Positions 22,561-34,741 of a DNA stretch of 64,000 nucleotides are shown here, piece after piece. The first letter of the stretch is position 1. Each line of letters begins with the position of its first letter. A model generated the notes under the pieces. It was not told where the DNA came from. It saw nothing but the letters and a program-made list of their open reading frames with translations, and did not search any database. The DNA is from Heterobilharzia americana (taxonomy: Eukaryota; Platyhelminthes; Trematoda; Strigeidida; Schistosomatidae): contig OX104132.1 in assembly GCA_944470555.2 (NCBI GenBank), forward strand, positions 8,813,755 through 8,877,754. The letters run 5' to 3'. Position numbers and translations under genes: made by a program.

Positions 22561-23130
22561 ATCTATGCTAGATAAGCTCAGTCCATGTGCCATCCTTGAA
22601 GCTGTCGGCGGACAGAGCAGCAGAGATTTCCACTTGGAAGAAGTCCACCCTTAGCGATCTGCACAAGGCCGCAACCGTGATCATGCATGAAGCACCCGAA
22701 CTACCGGCAGGGACCACAAAATTCAGTCGTTACCTATCCAGTAGGGACTGGCAATGAGGATCCAGTGTGATAACACAATAGCCCCCACAGAAGTTCCCGT
22801 ACCAAACTAGGCCCAGAATGTGGCTTCTTCGCATTCTTCTACAGCAATGTAAATAGTCTTACAAGGTAACCGGTGAGGCTGATAGCGGTTCGCCCTCATC
22901 TGCATGCAGATAAAGTTTTTGCCATGATGACATGCCCCTCATCAGACGTCTTGGATCAGAGAGCGTGCGTTCCTAACATGACCTTGTTCCATAAAGACAG
23001 GTAGCTCAAAGGATGAGGAATGGCCACGCATATTATTACAAGCCTTAAATTCAAAGAGGCGATGAGCAATGTGTCAGGCCGGTTTCCAGACCCTTTGTGA
23101 TGCTTATTTTACCACAAACCAAACAGTGGA
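22561..23130. other. No gene recognised
   Basis: Lies just upstream of a plus-strand CR1 relic and may be its broken ORF1/endonuclease start, but I found no clear motif. Confidence 0.35.
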
Positions 23131-23140
23131 CCTGTTATGA

Positions 23141-25060
23141 GTGATATATATCCCTCCGCTTTGCGCAGTAGAGCATAAGAAAAGAATGCTCACCGCAATT
23201 TCGACATTCGCTTTGGCAGCGAATGACCATGTACTGTTCGCTGCGGACCTAGACCCACTGGGACTTAACCCGGACTATAAAGTAAGCTGTAGGCACAAAT
23301 CTTCTAAGCGGGGCTTCGAAACATATTCACTGCATTGAAGGTGATGGAGGAGGTTAGGGAAAGCGGGCGGCTAGAACCAGAGGGTAGGGGATCAGGTCTT
23401 TTATACGTTCCAATAGACCACAATCTTCTGGTGGACTCTATCTCTGCTCAGCCTCCCAAAGACAAAAGCGATCAGGTGTTGGTGATATTATCTTCAGTGA
23501 CCAAGGAGAAACTGGCAACAGCTGAACCAAAATCATTCCGCTGTTACCGGAAATTAGATTGTCAGCTCACAAATAATGAACTCCTGAACCTTCCATTTTC
23601 AGGAGAACAGTACTATCCCTCGATGGACAAACACTGGATATACATTAAAGATGTTATCCGGAACGCTACCGACAAGAGTGTTCCAAAGGTTAGTAGACAG
23701 CTACATCACAAACGGTCTTAGGTACTTGCGCAACCGAAGGGGAAATAACGCAAACAAGAGGGCATGAACATTTCACGGGGAATCAGACTATTTTATCCAC
23801 GATAAGCTGGGCAACCTGTGTCATTTAAGCGCTCGCAGTAACAAGTGCAAACACCGAAGCAACCCTGGCCAAACAACTAAGCCAAACCCCAAAAAGCCCC
23901 CACCGGTTTATGTCACAACGAAAGCTGATGAATGAGGATTTAGCCTCCATCACGGAACCGAAAGGAGAACCCTTAAATGGTAGAAAGATGGCGGAACTGT
24001 TGAAGAGCTGGTTTGACGGGCAGCTCAATACGGTGATACATCCACCAAAAACATTCAGTAGTGTAAAAAAGCTATTGAGCGTAAGGACTTTGTCGAACCG
24101 AGTACTTGCGAAACTTTCAGTACCCAGAAGTAGGAGTTCAAGAACATGAGTTTCTCAAGGAGTCAGCCCTAGGCCATTCCTACTTTTATCATTTATCAGT
24201 GATCTCCTCACTTAGATCTCATCCCCTATCCTACTTGTCAACAAGATCGAAATATAGAGGCCGACATGTAGAAAAGATCTTAGGATGCTGCAAGACGACT
24301 TGCTGCAGTTAGAGTCTTGGTCATCTGAGAAGGGCCTCAACTTTAACCTAGAGAAGTGCACGATGATGTAGATTCGGACACCGGATGGAATGAAAATCGA
24401 CTACACTCTCAACAAGTGCGCGATCACCAGGATATCCACAAGGAAGGACCTAGGACTAAGCGTCTCTGAAACACTGGATACTAGCGCCAACTATAAGGAA
24501 GGGGGAGGAGAAGGCGATATCATACGCTCTCTATGAAGGCACCTGAGTGCACTGATCCCGGAATTGTTCTCTATGGTATTAAAAAAGTATATTAGACCAC
24601 ACCTAGGGATATTCAACGCGGCAGCCCCTTTACTGAAGAAGCGCCTTCGTACTCTCCAGAAGATACAGGAGGGTCACAGGGTTGGCTGTCGGAATGGCAG
24701 GGAAAACGTGTATACAAAACCTAAGACAACTCAGTCTGTTTACATTAAGCTATCAGAGGGAATGGGGTGACCGTATAACAGCTTGCAAGGTCGTCCCCCA
24801 AGTTAACCACCCCAACAGGTCGACATTATGGATTCGAAACCAACACTCGCTGGAACCTTACTCGAATGACCCGCCGTGGGACAAAAATGGTGAGATTTAA
24901 CTTGATAACTGCGCAAGCGCAAGCGGCTTACCACGAACAATCACCAGTAGTGACTGAAGGCATACTTATTCATTCATTAGTTCTTAAGCCAGAGCATCTG
25001 CGACAGGACTCGTCCCAAGTTATTGCCAATAACACTTATTTTTTTCATTAGTATTTTTCA
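23141..25060 (+). pseudogene. Degraded CR1-like ORF2 (endonuclease to C-terminal region)
   Basis: Plus-strand segments in order correspond to ORF2. The endonuclease middle is 23,141-23,338 (IYIPPL, then LFAADLDPLG at the GDFN position). An SDH-like region and linker follow at 23,335-23,721 (EQYYPSMDKHWIYIKDVIRN matches the DEHWLQVKKII segment of copy B). The pre-RT region is 23,910-24,149. The post-palm region is near 24,290-24,480 (LESWSSEKGLNFNLEKC), and the C-terminal region near 24,564-24,900 (YIRPHLGIFNAAAPLLKKRL). The RT palm appears deleted between 24,150 and 24,290, as in copy C. Heavily mutated. Confidence 0.7.
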
Positions 25061-25169
25061 CTCCTCGTTTCCTATTTCCAGCACTACTCATTAAATAGCA
25101 CTCAATACCTACTTGCAGGTGCTTTCGAAAACAGGATTTGCAAAAGTTTAGTTAATCTTATCAGTATCG

Positions 25170-25690
25170 CTGTTGCCTCCCCGAACAAACCGAGTTGCAA
25201 TCTGAAAAATAAATACCTTCACTACTGGGGGCTATTTTAGAAACCCTACAAGACGTGCACGCTATCCCAGTTGGAGGTCCAAAACGTCTAAGCTCCATCA
25301 CACCCGAAAAGAGGCGCGAACCTCCTGAAGAAAGTTCAGAGGCGAACCACAAAGCGTGTTGAGGGGATGCGCTGAAAACCATGCGAGGATAGACTCGAAG
25401 CCCTAGGCCTGGGCCAAAGGTGAAGAGGTGATCTCATGATGGCCTACGAAGTACCAAATAGCCCGAGTCACACAAACACAGGAATACTACTGAATCGCTG
25501 CCATAGTGAGCATGGTGTTAACCCCGAGAGGACTGCCCACCTAAGAGCTTGAAAACTCGTGCGCGTCCACAGTTTTACTCCCATCCAGTTCGCGGGCACT
25601 GGAATGCATTACCAGCAAACAAAGCCTTCGCCACACTTGTCTAAAGTAGCAAAAAAAGGCTGGACAGTTAAGTAGTGACCTGCGGTTTAC
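25170..25690 (+). pseudogene. CR1-like ORF2 C-terminal relic
   Basis: Plus-strand DNA closely parallels the end of copy C ORF2: a VQRR-like motif, then a GDLMMAYE stretch and a NPSH-like segment, ending near the element tail. Multiple stops. It is a second, separate tail after the relic at 23,141-25,060. Confidence 0.6.
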
Positions 25691-25959
25691 GCTCATCTGG
25701 TTGGAATACGAACAAGAACGAAGAAATCAACTGCTGCAGACCATTTCCACACTTACCTCTTAGCATGTAGCGTCACATACTTCCCCAAAACCAACAGCCT
25801 AGGGTTCGGAGAGATTGAACACTGATGCTGATCTTGATAGGTTAGCTGGACTTACCAAGCTGAAGGCACCCGGTCAAGCATTCTCGCCAGTCGGCACGCT
25901 GTCGTGTTACGTTGCACTGCTCGTAATCGACTCTCTAGCCAGTCAGTTGGAACGCATCG

Positions 25960-26440
25960 GTATCTTGGCACAACCACCCAAATATAATATTCCACCCGAC
26001 TATGCCATTGTGTTCTTCCTTGGTCTTGTCTTCGTGGGTATATAACAAGTCCGAGTAATTAGTGACTGGCCTGTGTGTCTGCCAAGATCGCAACAGGACA
26101 ATTCCTAAAAGCCTATTCCCCCCTACCCTGATAGCTGAAGTCACTTTCATCCCTTTCACGAGCCGCGAATTAACCTGGCCCACCAAATTCCTACACATCT
26201 CACCCTTCGCGTCTTGCTCGGGGGTACGTAGACCACTCCATCACTCAAATTTATTGGTCTTTTACTCAAATACACCTGTCTTCCCAGGCTATTTTTTCAC
26301 CACCTCTAACTCTCCCTCATGACCATTTCGAACAGCTGTCTAGCAACCCAAAATTTCAAGAACACAACCACACCGCAGCCCCAGTCAAACTAACCACCAC
26401 TCAACCACCTTTTCTGTAGGCCATAGTTATAGCTGAAGAG
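25960..26440. repeat. Dispersed repeat also present at 9,690-10,180
   Basis: Shares with 9,690-9,830 the run ATATAACAAGTCCGA, then an ATTAGTGA stretch, GGACAATTCCTAAA and neighbouring sequence in the same orientation. The inverted copy lies in the right arm near 29,560-29,760. It has no coding capacity I can recognise, and its family is unknown to me. Confidence 0.5.
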
Positions 26441-26570
26441 TGGCTGCACCTGGTGCATCAAAATCAGCTGAAGACCTGCAAACATTCCGCCAGACCTTGA
26501 AGCGATAGTAAAGAAATCGACTCAGTCACACAAGTTCGTAAAAAAATACTGTGTATCGGCAACGTCGAAA
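26441..26570 (+). repeat. CR1 3'-end fragment before the right arm
   Basis: Similar to the LINE 3' tail sequence in the right arm at 29,175-29,240 (GAAGACCTG ... AAGAAATC). It ends where homology with the left arm begins near 26,571. Confidence 0.5.
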
Positions 26571-28627
26571 ATAACCAGCAACCGCTGCAAGTAATGTCCC
26601 GAGCGATGTCCATCGGATATGACCAGGTCATTATAGCCCTCGACCTTAATGCCCCAACTCTCAATCTTGAGGAGGACAGGGGAGCCTCAAGCTGAAGGTT
26701 TGACCGAAATCTACTCAACACTATCAAAAAGGCTGGGCTGCAAGAGAATATTGGTGATGACACTCGCTGGGGGTCAGGCAGAAAGCCGTCCAAACTGGAC
26801 TACCTTCCTACCAGCAACCCACTGCTGGTAGAAAATGCACAGGTTCAGACCCTCCTCGGCAGCAGCGATCACGGCGTGGTAGTGTTCGATCTGGTACTCA
26901 ACGAACAACTGTCATGGAAGGGATCTCGCCCTTGTCTTTGCTACAACGAAGTGAACTACGTGGCGATGAAGCAGAACCTGTTGACAGCGCCGTGGCCTCA
27001 GGAGTGGAGCAACCTGTCGACTGACCAACATTGGGAACTAGTTAGAGATATCATCAGGAGGGCTGTCTCTGAAAACGTCCAAGTAATCACAGCAATACCA
27101 CGGAAACGAACCTCATGTTTGAAGCGAGGCACTGAACGTCCATTGAAAGCCAAGTGGAAAGCATGGCACAAGTGGAGGACCTCCAGAAAAGAGTCTGACC
27201 ACACAGCAGTAAGCAATCGATGCAACATCAGAGTGAGGGAGGACAGGAGGTCGTTCCAGACGAACCTCGCCCAGAAGCCGAGGCGAACCTCAAAACCCTA
27301 TATCAGTTTATGGCAGGCAGAAAACCAACCAGCCAGGAGTGCTTGCGTCCTGAAAGGCCTAGACGGAGGGAACCTCTTCGGATTAGAGTTAACCGAAGCC
27401 TTTAGCGCCACCTTCGATACTCAACTGAATACGTCCCTATCGAACCAAAATTACCGACTGTCCGACCGAAGTTCAGCACCACCAAGTGCAGGAGTTACCT
27501 GGAATAAAGGTAACTCCTGTTATGGTCCTCGAAAAACTGTCAAAGCTCCACCCATGGAAGTCACCAGGGTGTGATGACATCCGACCGGCTGTGCTGAAAC
27601 AACGCGTGGGTGCCTTGTGCGGTTCGCCACGTAATCTGTTTCAACACTCCTTAGACAATCACACGTTTCCACGAGAGCGGAAACGTGCTATTCCGTACCC
27701 CATCTTCAAAGGTGGAGACAGGCAGAACCCAAAATGCTACCGACCCATAGCCCTCCTGCCAGTGGTGTCAAAAGTAATGGAGAGTCTGGTAGACGACCAT
27801 GTCAGGGAGTACCTAGACAAGAGGGGAGTACTAAGTGATGCTCAACATGGTTTCAGAAAGGGTAGGTGTCCTGTGCCACAAACATTCTGGCAGCTGGTAA
27901 TAGGGGGACGGCATGTTGGGACCTCCAAATTCCTGTCCATGTTGTTTTCCTGGATTTTACTAAGGCTTTCGACACAGTTCCACACACCGCTCTTGTTCAC
28001 AAAATAGCAAGGTTGGGCATCAAGGGACAAGTGTTTTCATGGTTGCAGGACTATCTAGACGGTAGGCAATTCTGCAGAAAAGCCAACAGTGCCTACGCAG
28101 TACTGTACTCCATGCGCAGACAACTGGGTGCCCTGACCCCGGAACTCTTTTCGAAGCTGCATAAGACCTATATAAGATCCCATCTAGAGCTACACAACGT
28201 CATTGCACCACCACATCTGAAAAGAGACGTGAACCTCCTGGAGAAAGTCCAAAGGCGAGCTACAAAGGGTGTCGTGGGAATGAGGCAAAAACCATACCAG
28301 GACAGGCTGAAAGATCAAGGGCTCTACTCCCTAAGCTACCGTAGATTACGTGGTGACTTGATGATGGCTTACAAAATACTCAGCAACCCAAGTCATGCGA
28401 GCTGTGGAATCCTACAGAACGGCCACCATGGCGATCCTCGTGGTAATCCGAGGGGAGTTGCCCACCAAAGAGCGAAAACCCGTGTGCGATCACACCCCTT
28501 CTCTCTGCGAGTTTGCGGCCACTGGAACGCATTGCCTGCCGAGATTGCTACTGCTGCGTCTGTTGATGGCTTCGAGAAGAGGTTGGACAGTTACGCAGCG
28601 ACGCACGGTTCGCGCCCATTCAGCTGA
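26571..28627 (+). pseudogene. CR1 copy C' ORF2 (right-arm mirror), RT palm deleted
   Basis: Mirror of 10,818-12,874. Endonuclease fragments run up to about 27,574, RT fingers at 27,486-28,007, then the frame at 27,866-28,627 with VVFLDFTKAFDTVPH. The same in-frame deletion removes the catalytic FADD region at about 28,076. One visible residue change from the left copy is GQVFSWL in place of GQVISWL. The amino-terminal endonuclease part present on the left (12,875-13,289) is missing here. Confidence 0.85.
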
Positions 28628-30249
28628 GATGTGGACTAGGCTGACACGACTTACCGTTACTGAACACTTTGCAAAACCACTATCACTGAGATCCTGGCTC
28701 AACCCTTCACCTTCCTGTAGATGTCCCCTCCAGTTACCGTCTCCTACTAAAAGAATTACTATATTCCCATCCGCTCTACCATGTTATTTATTCACCTTCC
28801 TTCCGACCTTACGTTCTCAAACTTTGACAAAAGCTCTCCCTACCACCTATTCCTCATGAACTCATCAATGTTTCTTCTTCCATGCCGTTTCCTTTTACCT
28901 AATCTTTTCTCTCCCCTCTTTTTCCCCTTTCCTGTCTCTATTTTGTCTCTCTCTGCACTTTCTCTCCCTTGATTTCTCTGCACATATTTTTCATCTCCCT
29001 TTTACATAGTCTGACCAATTGTCTGCTGGTACGACACTTGGGGAACCCATCTACACCACAGTCCTCGGAAGAAAAAGCAAACAAACAACACTCCCTACAA
29101 ATTTAACCAACACCCAACCGCCCGTCGGGCTAACGAGAGCTATGGCAGTCGGGTGAGTGGGCCTACTTTATCGGAATGCACTGAAGACCTGAAACGGTTC
29201 TGCAAGACCTAGAAGCGAGTGCGAAGAAATCAATTGGTTTGCACTAGCTCGTCAAAAGATATTGGATGTTGGATATTTCATTGTGACCTTAAAGCCTACA
29301 GGCTCGCTTTTCAAGAGGTTAGCGTGTTCTTGACTGTTTTTTGACATAGCTCCCATTATAGTTATCAAGCTTTAAAGTATTCGGAACTAGGCCTTGTAAA
29401 TGGCTCAACACAACAGGGTCGGTGAACTGTCCTGTTACTTAGAGACCTACTGGGAGGTTTGAGATCTCAATTGGACAACTCGTGACATGAGTTAACAAGA
29501 TTGCGTCAAGTTCGGATAATACCCTAAAAGTTGTGTTTATGCTTGATTTCAGCACTTCGTAGCGTATCGTTTTCGTACTCTCTGCGCTTTCTGGTTGACT
29601 TGTGGGTTTGGGGTGAGCAGGTAAAAACTTTAGGAATTGTCCTGGTGCGAACTTGACAGACGCAGAGGCTAATCACTAATTATTCGGACTTGTTATATAC
29701 TCATGGATATGAAACCAAAAAAGAATACAATAGTGTATTCGGATGGAACAGTATATTTACTAGGTCGGGCCGATACCTTCAGTGTCGCGCTCCTTGAATA
29801 GTGACGTGATTTTGCTTGTCTCTCAGGTTTCCGATTTTTCCACATTGAAAAACTCCCACTTGGAATACTCAATCCAAAAAAATCCGACGTTTGCAGCACT
29901 CCTATTCCTGCACGCACTTCAACGCCGCGTATTCATCAACTCACTTCTCAACAGTTGAAAATTGGCATTATTATTCCTTTGAACCGACCAATCTGCCTCC
30001 TATCAGTGGTTCTTGGGTGTTTCAACTGCCTTAGCTCTCGGTTCTCTTCGGAGGTCATTCCCCAGGAAACATCTGGTTTTACATACACATCTGAGGCTTA
30101 CGGTTAAACTCGTTGGTCAAGAGCAGAGGATCAAGTGACAAGTGTCTGAAGGCAAGCCAACATAAATTGTCTTCCTTTATGTATTCTGTCCTTTTACTGC
30201 ATTCAGTCTTCAACCTCCTTATTGCTGTTAAATATTTGTTTTCCCAAGA
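28628..30249 (+). other. Right-arm LINE untranslated regions and dispersed repeat
   Basis: Mirror of 9,196-10,817: 3' untranslated region of copy C', the dispersed repeat, then the 5' region of copy B'. No gene was seen. Confidence 0.6.
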
Positions 30250-31906
30250 AGTTTATGTAATAGTGACGTATCTACTCAAAATGCTAGGTCCAAAGCTTGG
30301 ACGCGGATAACGCGGTCGTGCACGAAAAGGGACAATAACACCCAAAACAACACTCTAGTCTGCATCCACAGACAAACAGAGGTAGGGCAGAACACCGAAA
30401 TCCTCAAGAAGCGATCGACTTATGTTTCTAGAATTCCAGTCCCCATCAAACAGGTGACACAGAGTAGCACTAGCACATCACAAACTAGTCCTACCTCGGG
30501 CAAGGATCAAACGATACCTGGAAAGAGTAGACGGCGTAAAAGGCTTAAGGATAAGGCAGCCACAAGCAGTTCGCCACAATCCGTAGCACTTTCTGCATGG
30601 AAAGAAGGCTGCATTACGACACCCGATGGCTGCAGTGTTTGCACTAAAGTTGTTTCGGTAGTTGATGAGGCATTTGCATGCAACCTATGTCACCGCTGGG
30701 CGCACCGCCACTGCGACACCAAAGTACCCTGACAACACTATAAGCTGATGAAGAGACAACCATTCGAATGGTTCTGGTACATTTGTCCAGAGTGCAGGAA
30801 GCTCCCCGCACTCCACACGGAAAGCCTGAAAGAGATACTCTCCGCCATGCAAAAGCTACCAACATCCTCGAACAAAGTAGGGTTTATATTTAAGGATAAC
30901 ACGGAGGGACCTGGAAACAGAACTAGATCTCCAGCTGCGCACAAGCCACCACGCGCGGGGACCACATTAGGTGGAGTCTCCGTACCTCCTACCCGGCCTC
31001 AGAGAACGCCTAGCGCATGGCTATAGACACCGACCGCTAGACTCTACGAAACCCACCCCAAGCATCCCACACACTGACCGAGAAGCAACCAGTAAAAATG
31101 CACAACAAACCCATTGGGAAGTCAGGCGTGCTACCCACAACGAACCCAAGTCACAGGAGAACTAACTCGATCATCTTGTTCAACGTCTATGTATCGACAG
31201 ACTCATTGTTGATAGAGAGAGAACGGTTTGACAGCCGAATGTAGACCGACTACTGTCAGGTGCTCTGTAACTCCTCTCTCCCTGTAACTCTGTGTCGTCT
31301 TTCTCGCGGAAGCCGGGCACCCCGAGATAAGCCACCCCCTTTACGTGTGTCCTTGAACACTGCCAAAGAGGCCTTCTCTAGCGACAATCGGACGTTGTTA
31401 ATACCTGCAAAATTCGGGCCAGGCCTGACAAGCCATGGTCAATAAGAGAGGAGGAAAGGAAATCAGCGGTTGGAAATCTAAACAGAAACAACTATAGTTG
31501 TAAATGGGATTCGAGAACTGCCAATTGACCGCTCGGTTAAAGATCGGTACTTCCACGACGTCCAACAATGCCAATGGCTCTCAACCAAAGTTGGTCTAGA
31601 CAATATACCGGCCAACAGCGTCAGCAGACTGCCAAGGCCAGCGCATCTGGAGTCCATACCCACTCCCAGACTGCTCGCCATCCAATTCGACTCACATGCC
31701 TCCCTCACGAACGTTCTACACGTATGGTATAATACGAAAGATCGCATGGGTGGCTTAATACTCATGTGTGAAAGCAAGCCTATACTCGCGAGGTAAGAGG
31801 AGAGACGGCAACCGCCAAGACCTCTAAAGTCAGTGGTTGTCACACAAGCACTGACAAGTGAGTCAGACACATTGAGTAAAGAAGCTCCCGCTGCCACAGC
31901 CCCCAC
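30250..31906 (+). pseudogene. CR1 copy B' ORF1 with PHD-like finger (right-arm mirror)
   Basis: Mirror of the left ORF1. The finger spans about 30,580-30,810 (CSVC, CNLC, WAHRHC, then a stop, then YICPEC). Later frames carry the C-terminal domain up to 31,906, adjoining ORF2. The right copy keeps one base near 31,710 that the left copy has lost. Confidence 0.75.
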
Positions 31907-31911
31907 CCAAG

Positions 31912-33682
31912 TTGAAAATAAAACGCAAAAAACGGAACGATGCCAGTCCTGTGAGGGCTGATGACTCTAGACCCAACCACGCGAGCGCTCCTCTCGCAAA
32001 AATAGACAACCAGCCCTCCCCTCTCACCAGGCACACTCTAACATGTATGTACAGCAACGTTAGGGGGTTAAGAGGGAATGTAGAAGAGATGAGGATGCTG
32101 CGTGAACGTCAGCACTCTGACATCATATTTATCACCAAGTCCTGACTCTCGCCAGACATCTCATACGAAGAGATGTATGTTACTGGCATGGAACTTTTCC
32201 GCAGGGACAGAGCTCGGAGCAGGAGGAAGTGGCTCTCTACGTAGACTCCCGTTTAAAGGCAAGGGTGGTTGGCGATACGGCCTTAACCCAGCTCCCAGAA
32301 TCTCTATGGTGCTACTTCACTCCCCACTGTACCAAATACTTGCTCGGAGTCATATATCGGTCCCCCACCAGCTCCCATACACATGAGGAAATGGTCATCA
32401 AGGCAATCTTGACAACTTCCTATGCAAATTACGATTCCGCAATCATTGCCGGCGACTTTAACACCCCATCCATCCTCTTCGAGACGGAAGGGAGACACAT
32501 CAGATCCTTCAATCAGAAGCTGAAGAATGCAATTAAGACTGCTGGCCTCAGAGAAAGTGGGTGATACCACACACTGTGGACCTAACGGAAACGCATCTTG
32601 CCTTGACTACGTTCTGACGAACGATGACCTCGTTGAGGATGTATGCATCCAACCTCCACTTGGCCTCAGTGACCACCCAGTAATAACCTTCTCCATGATT
32701 ACTAGGGAGGCCCTGCAACTGGAGACGCCCAACACCTTCCCTTGCTACAGCAAGACCAACTACGAGACCACGAAGGACTATCTCATGAATGCATCATGGC
32801 CGGTAGACTGGACCCATCTCACAATAGATGAGCACTGGTTACAGGTGAAGAAAATAATAGCCGGGGCCATGAGTTACAGTGTACCAGAAGTAACACGGAC
32901 TGTCAGTGAGAACCTCATGGCTAAAGCCTGGGACAGAGGCTTATCCAAAGCAAGAACCAGGCTTGGTTCAAGTGGCGTTCATCACGCATGGAATCTGACT
33001 TTCTGAACTACAAAAGGATTTGTAACCGCTGTAACAGAGTGCGCAGCGACAGATTCTCCTGTCAAACAAACCTGGTGGAGAGATTACAAAGCAATCCCAA
33101 AAAGGAAGTCGACTAACAGGGGAGTGAATCTTATCACAGGTCATCATGGGAGTGTACTAAGCAGTCTACAGATTGCCGAGCTTTTGAGCTCACACTTCCA
33201 ATCCCAACTTAGTACCGACACTAAATCCACACCGACTCGTTACGACACCGACCGGGTCATAAATAACAAATACCTCTACCACATCTCAATCATAGAGAAA
33301 AAAATGTTGGGGAAACTATCTAGGCTACGTCCAGGCAAGTCCCTGGCTGCGATAACCTAAAATCAGTGATCCTAAAAAACTGCGCCGAGGTCCTTACGAA
33401 GCCACTCTGCAACCTCCTTGAGTACTCAATAGAGTCGTGCAAACTCCCTAAAGAATGGAAGAGCGCCATCTTATCACCCGTCTTCAAGGGAGGAGACAGA
33501 AAAAGCCCTGGCAGCTACAGGCCGATTGCCCTACTCCCTATTGTATCAAAAGTGTTGGAAAGCCTGGTAGCAGACACTCTGGGAATTCCTCAATACGGAA
33601 AACACTGTGCATATTACTGAGCATGGTTTTCGAAGTGGTCGCTCATGTGCCACCAACTTCCAAACTGTCTGAGATGACTGGA
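31912..33682 (+). pseudogene. CR1 copy B' ORF2 (right-arm mirror), cut by a gypsy LTR
   Basis: Endonuclease pieces occur at 31,912-32,145, 32,229-32,564 and 32,527-33,006 (SAIIAGDFNTPS; GLSDHPVITF). The RT start is at 33,124-33,620. One base of a C-run near 33,342 is missing relative to the left arm, so the PGKSPGCDN motif is disrupted here but intact on the left. CR1 sequence ends at 33,682 in EHGFRSGRSCTTN...DDW, where the LTR begins. Confidence 0.85.
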
Positions 33683-34117
33683 TGTAGGGGTGCGTGTTAC
33701 AATTCCGTAACGTTTGATCAACCCTACTTAACTTGATGGGCTCTAGTACCTGCGTAACCAGTACTTTACCTAACGTGTAAGTACTGATAACAAAACACAA
33801 ATCAAAAGAACTGATACGCAATGTATTTGAAGGAGCTTTGTATTTAATTAAAGTAAATGTAATAATAATGAATGGGGGAAAAGTTTATTCAACTTACCTG
33901 GTTCGTAAGGCTGAACTAGGGACTCGGAGTACGTGTATGGTAATCAGCACAGTGGAGCGCAAAATGGCGTCCAAGCCTGCTCGGATGCATGCTCGTTAAA
34001 ACAAAGCTTAAAACACCCTAAGCATCCGGAGGCAAGCTAGAGATTTATTTAGTTAATTTAATTTAAACTATTTATTTTAGCCCTAGTTATATTTTGGTGC
34101 CAGGAAGGTGCACTACA
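33683..34117 (-). repeat. 3' LTR of gypsy copy B
   Basis: 435 bp, TG...CA ends, inserted in the RT of CR1 copy B'. It matches 16,261-16,695 and, inverted, 5,328-5,762. Confidence 0.88.
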
Positions 34118-34741
34118 GGTTATCCCCCCTCCTATAAGGTTGTTGGGATACCGACAACCTTCGATCCTAGTAGGTGACTGCGAGGCGGACACGCAACACC
34201 TTTCCATATTGGTGATGGAGTAGGTGACGTGTGGGTCTCCGAAGCTAGTGCAACTGTGCTCACCTACGAGGTAAGAGAACTTTGCGTCTAGACGCAGCCC
34301 TTCTCGCAGTGGTGGAAGGTGGCCCAAAGCCTCCGTCTACTTTTCTCTATTGCTTCTTAATCTACCGAGGAGTGTACAGGGGGAAATTGGTACAAAGAGA
34401 ACCGAAGAACGATCCAAGTAGCATCATCAGCGGCCAATTATATCCAATTTTCAACGCATTTTCTAGGTTCTGCAAGAAGAAAGAAATAGGACATTAGAGT
34501 GCTAAGAAAAGAAAAACCAAACAATTCGAAGTGGGGGGAGTACAGAAAAAGAGTAATAATAACCAACCAAAAAAGTTTTTGAAACCTAAATTGTATTTAT
34601 GGTTTTTTTTGTTTTTTTTGAAAAAAAAACTTTGTTTTCAAAGTAGTGAACAAAACTTTAGATATGAAAACGCATTGATAGTGCATGCCACGATAAAATA
34701 GTTGAAACTGCGACTTTACCGAATGTGAAGTTGCATTGGGG

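Larger units (their letters stand above)
26571..34179. repeat. Right arm of the large inverted repeat (about 7.6 kb)
   Basis: Mirror copy of 5,266-12,874. Order on the plus strand is CR1 copy C, CR1 copy B, LTR, then 62 bp of gypsy interior. The gypsy element then continues for another 3.5 kb beyond the arm, whereas the left arm stops dead. The inner edge at 26,571 is diffuse; the outer edge at 34,179 is exact. Confidence 0.9.

Noticed and set aside
22930..22950. CTGATGAG on the minus strand as a second hammerhead core
   Set aside because: No GAAA partner, hairpin or cleavage triplet in the proper arrangement nearby.
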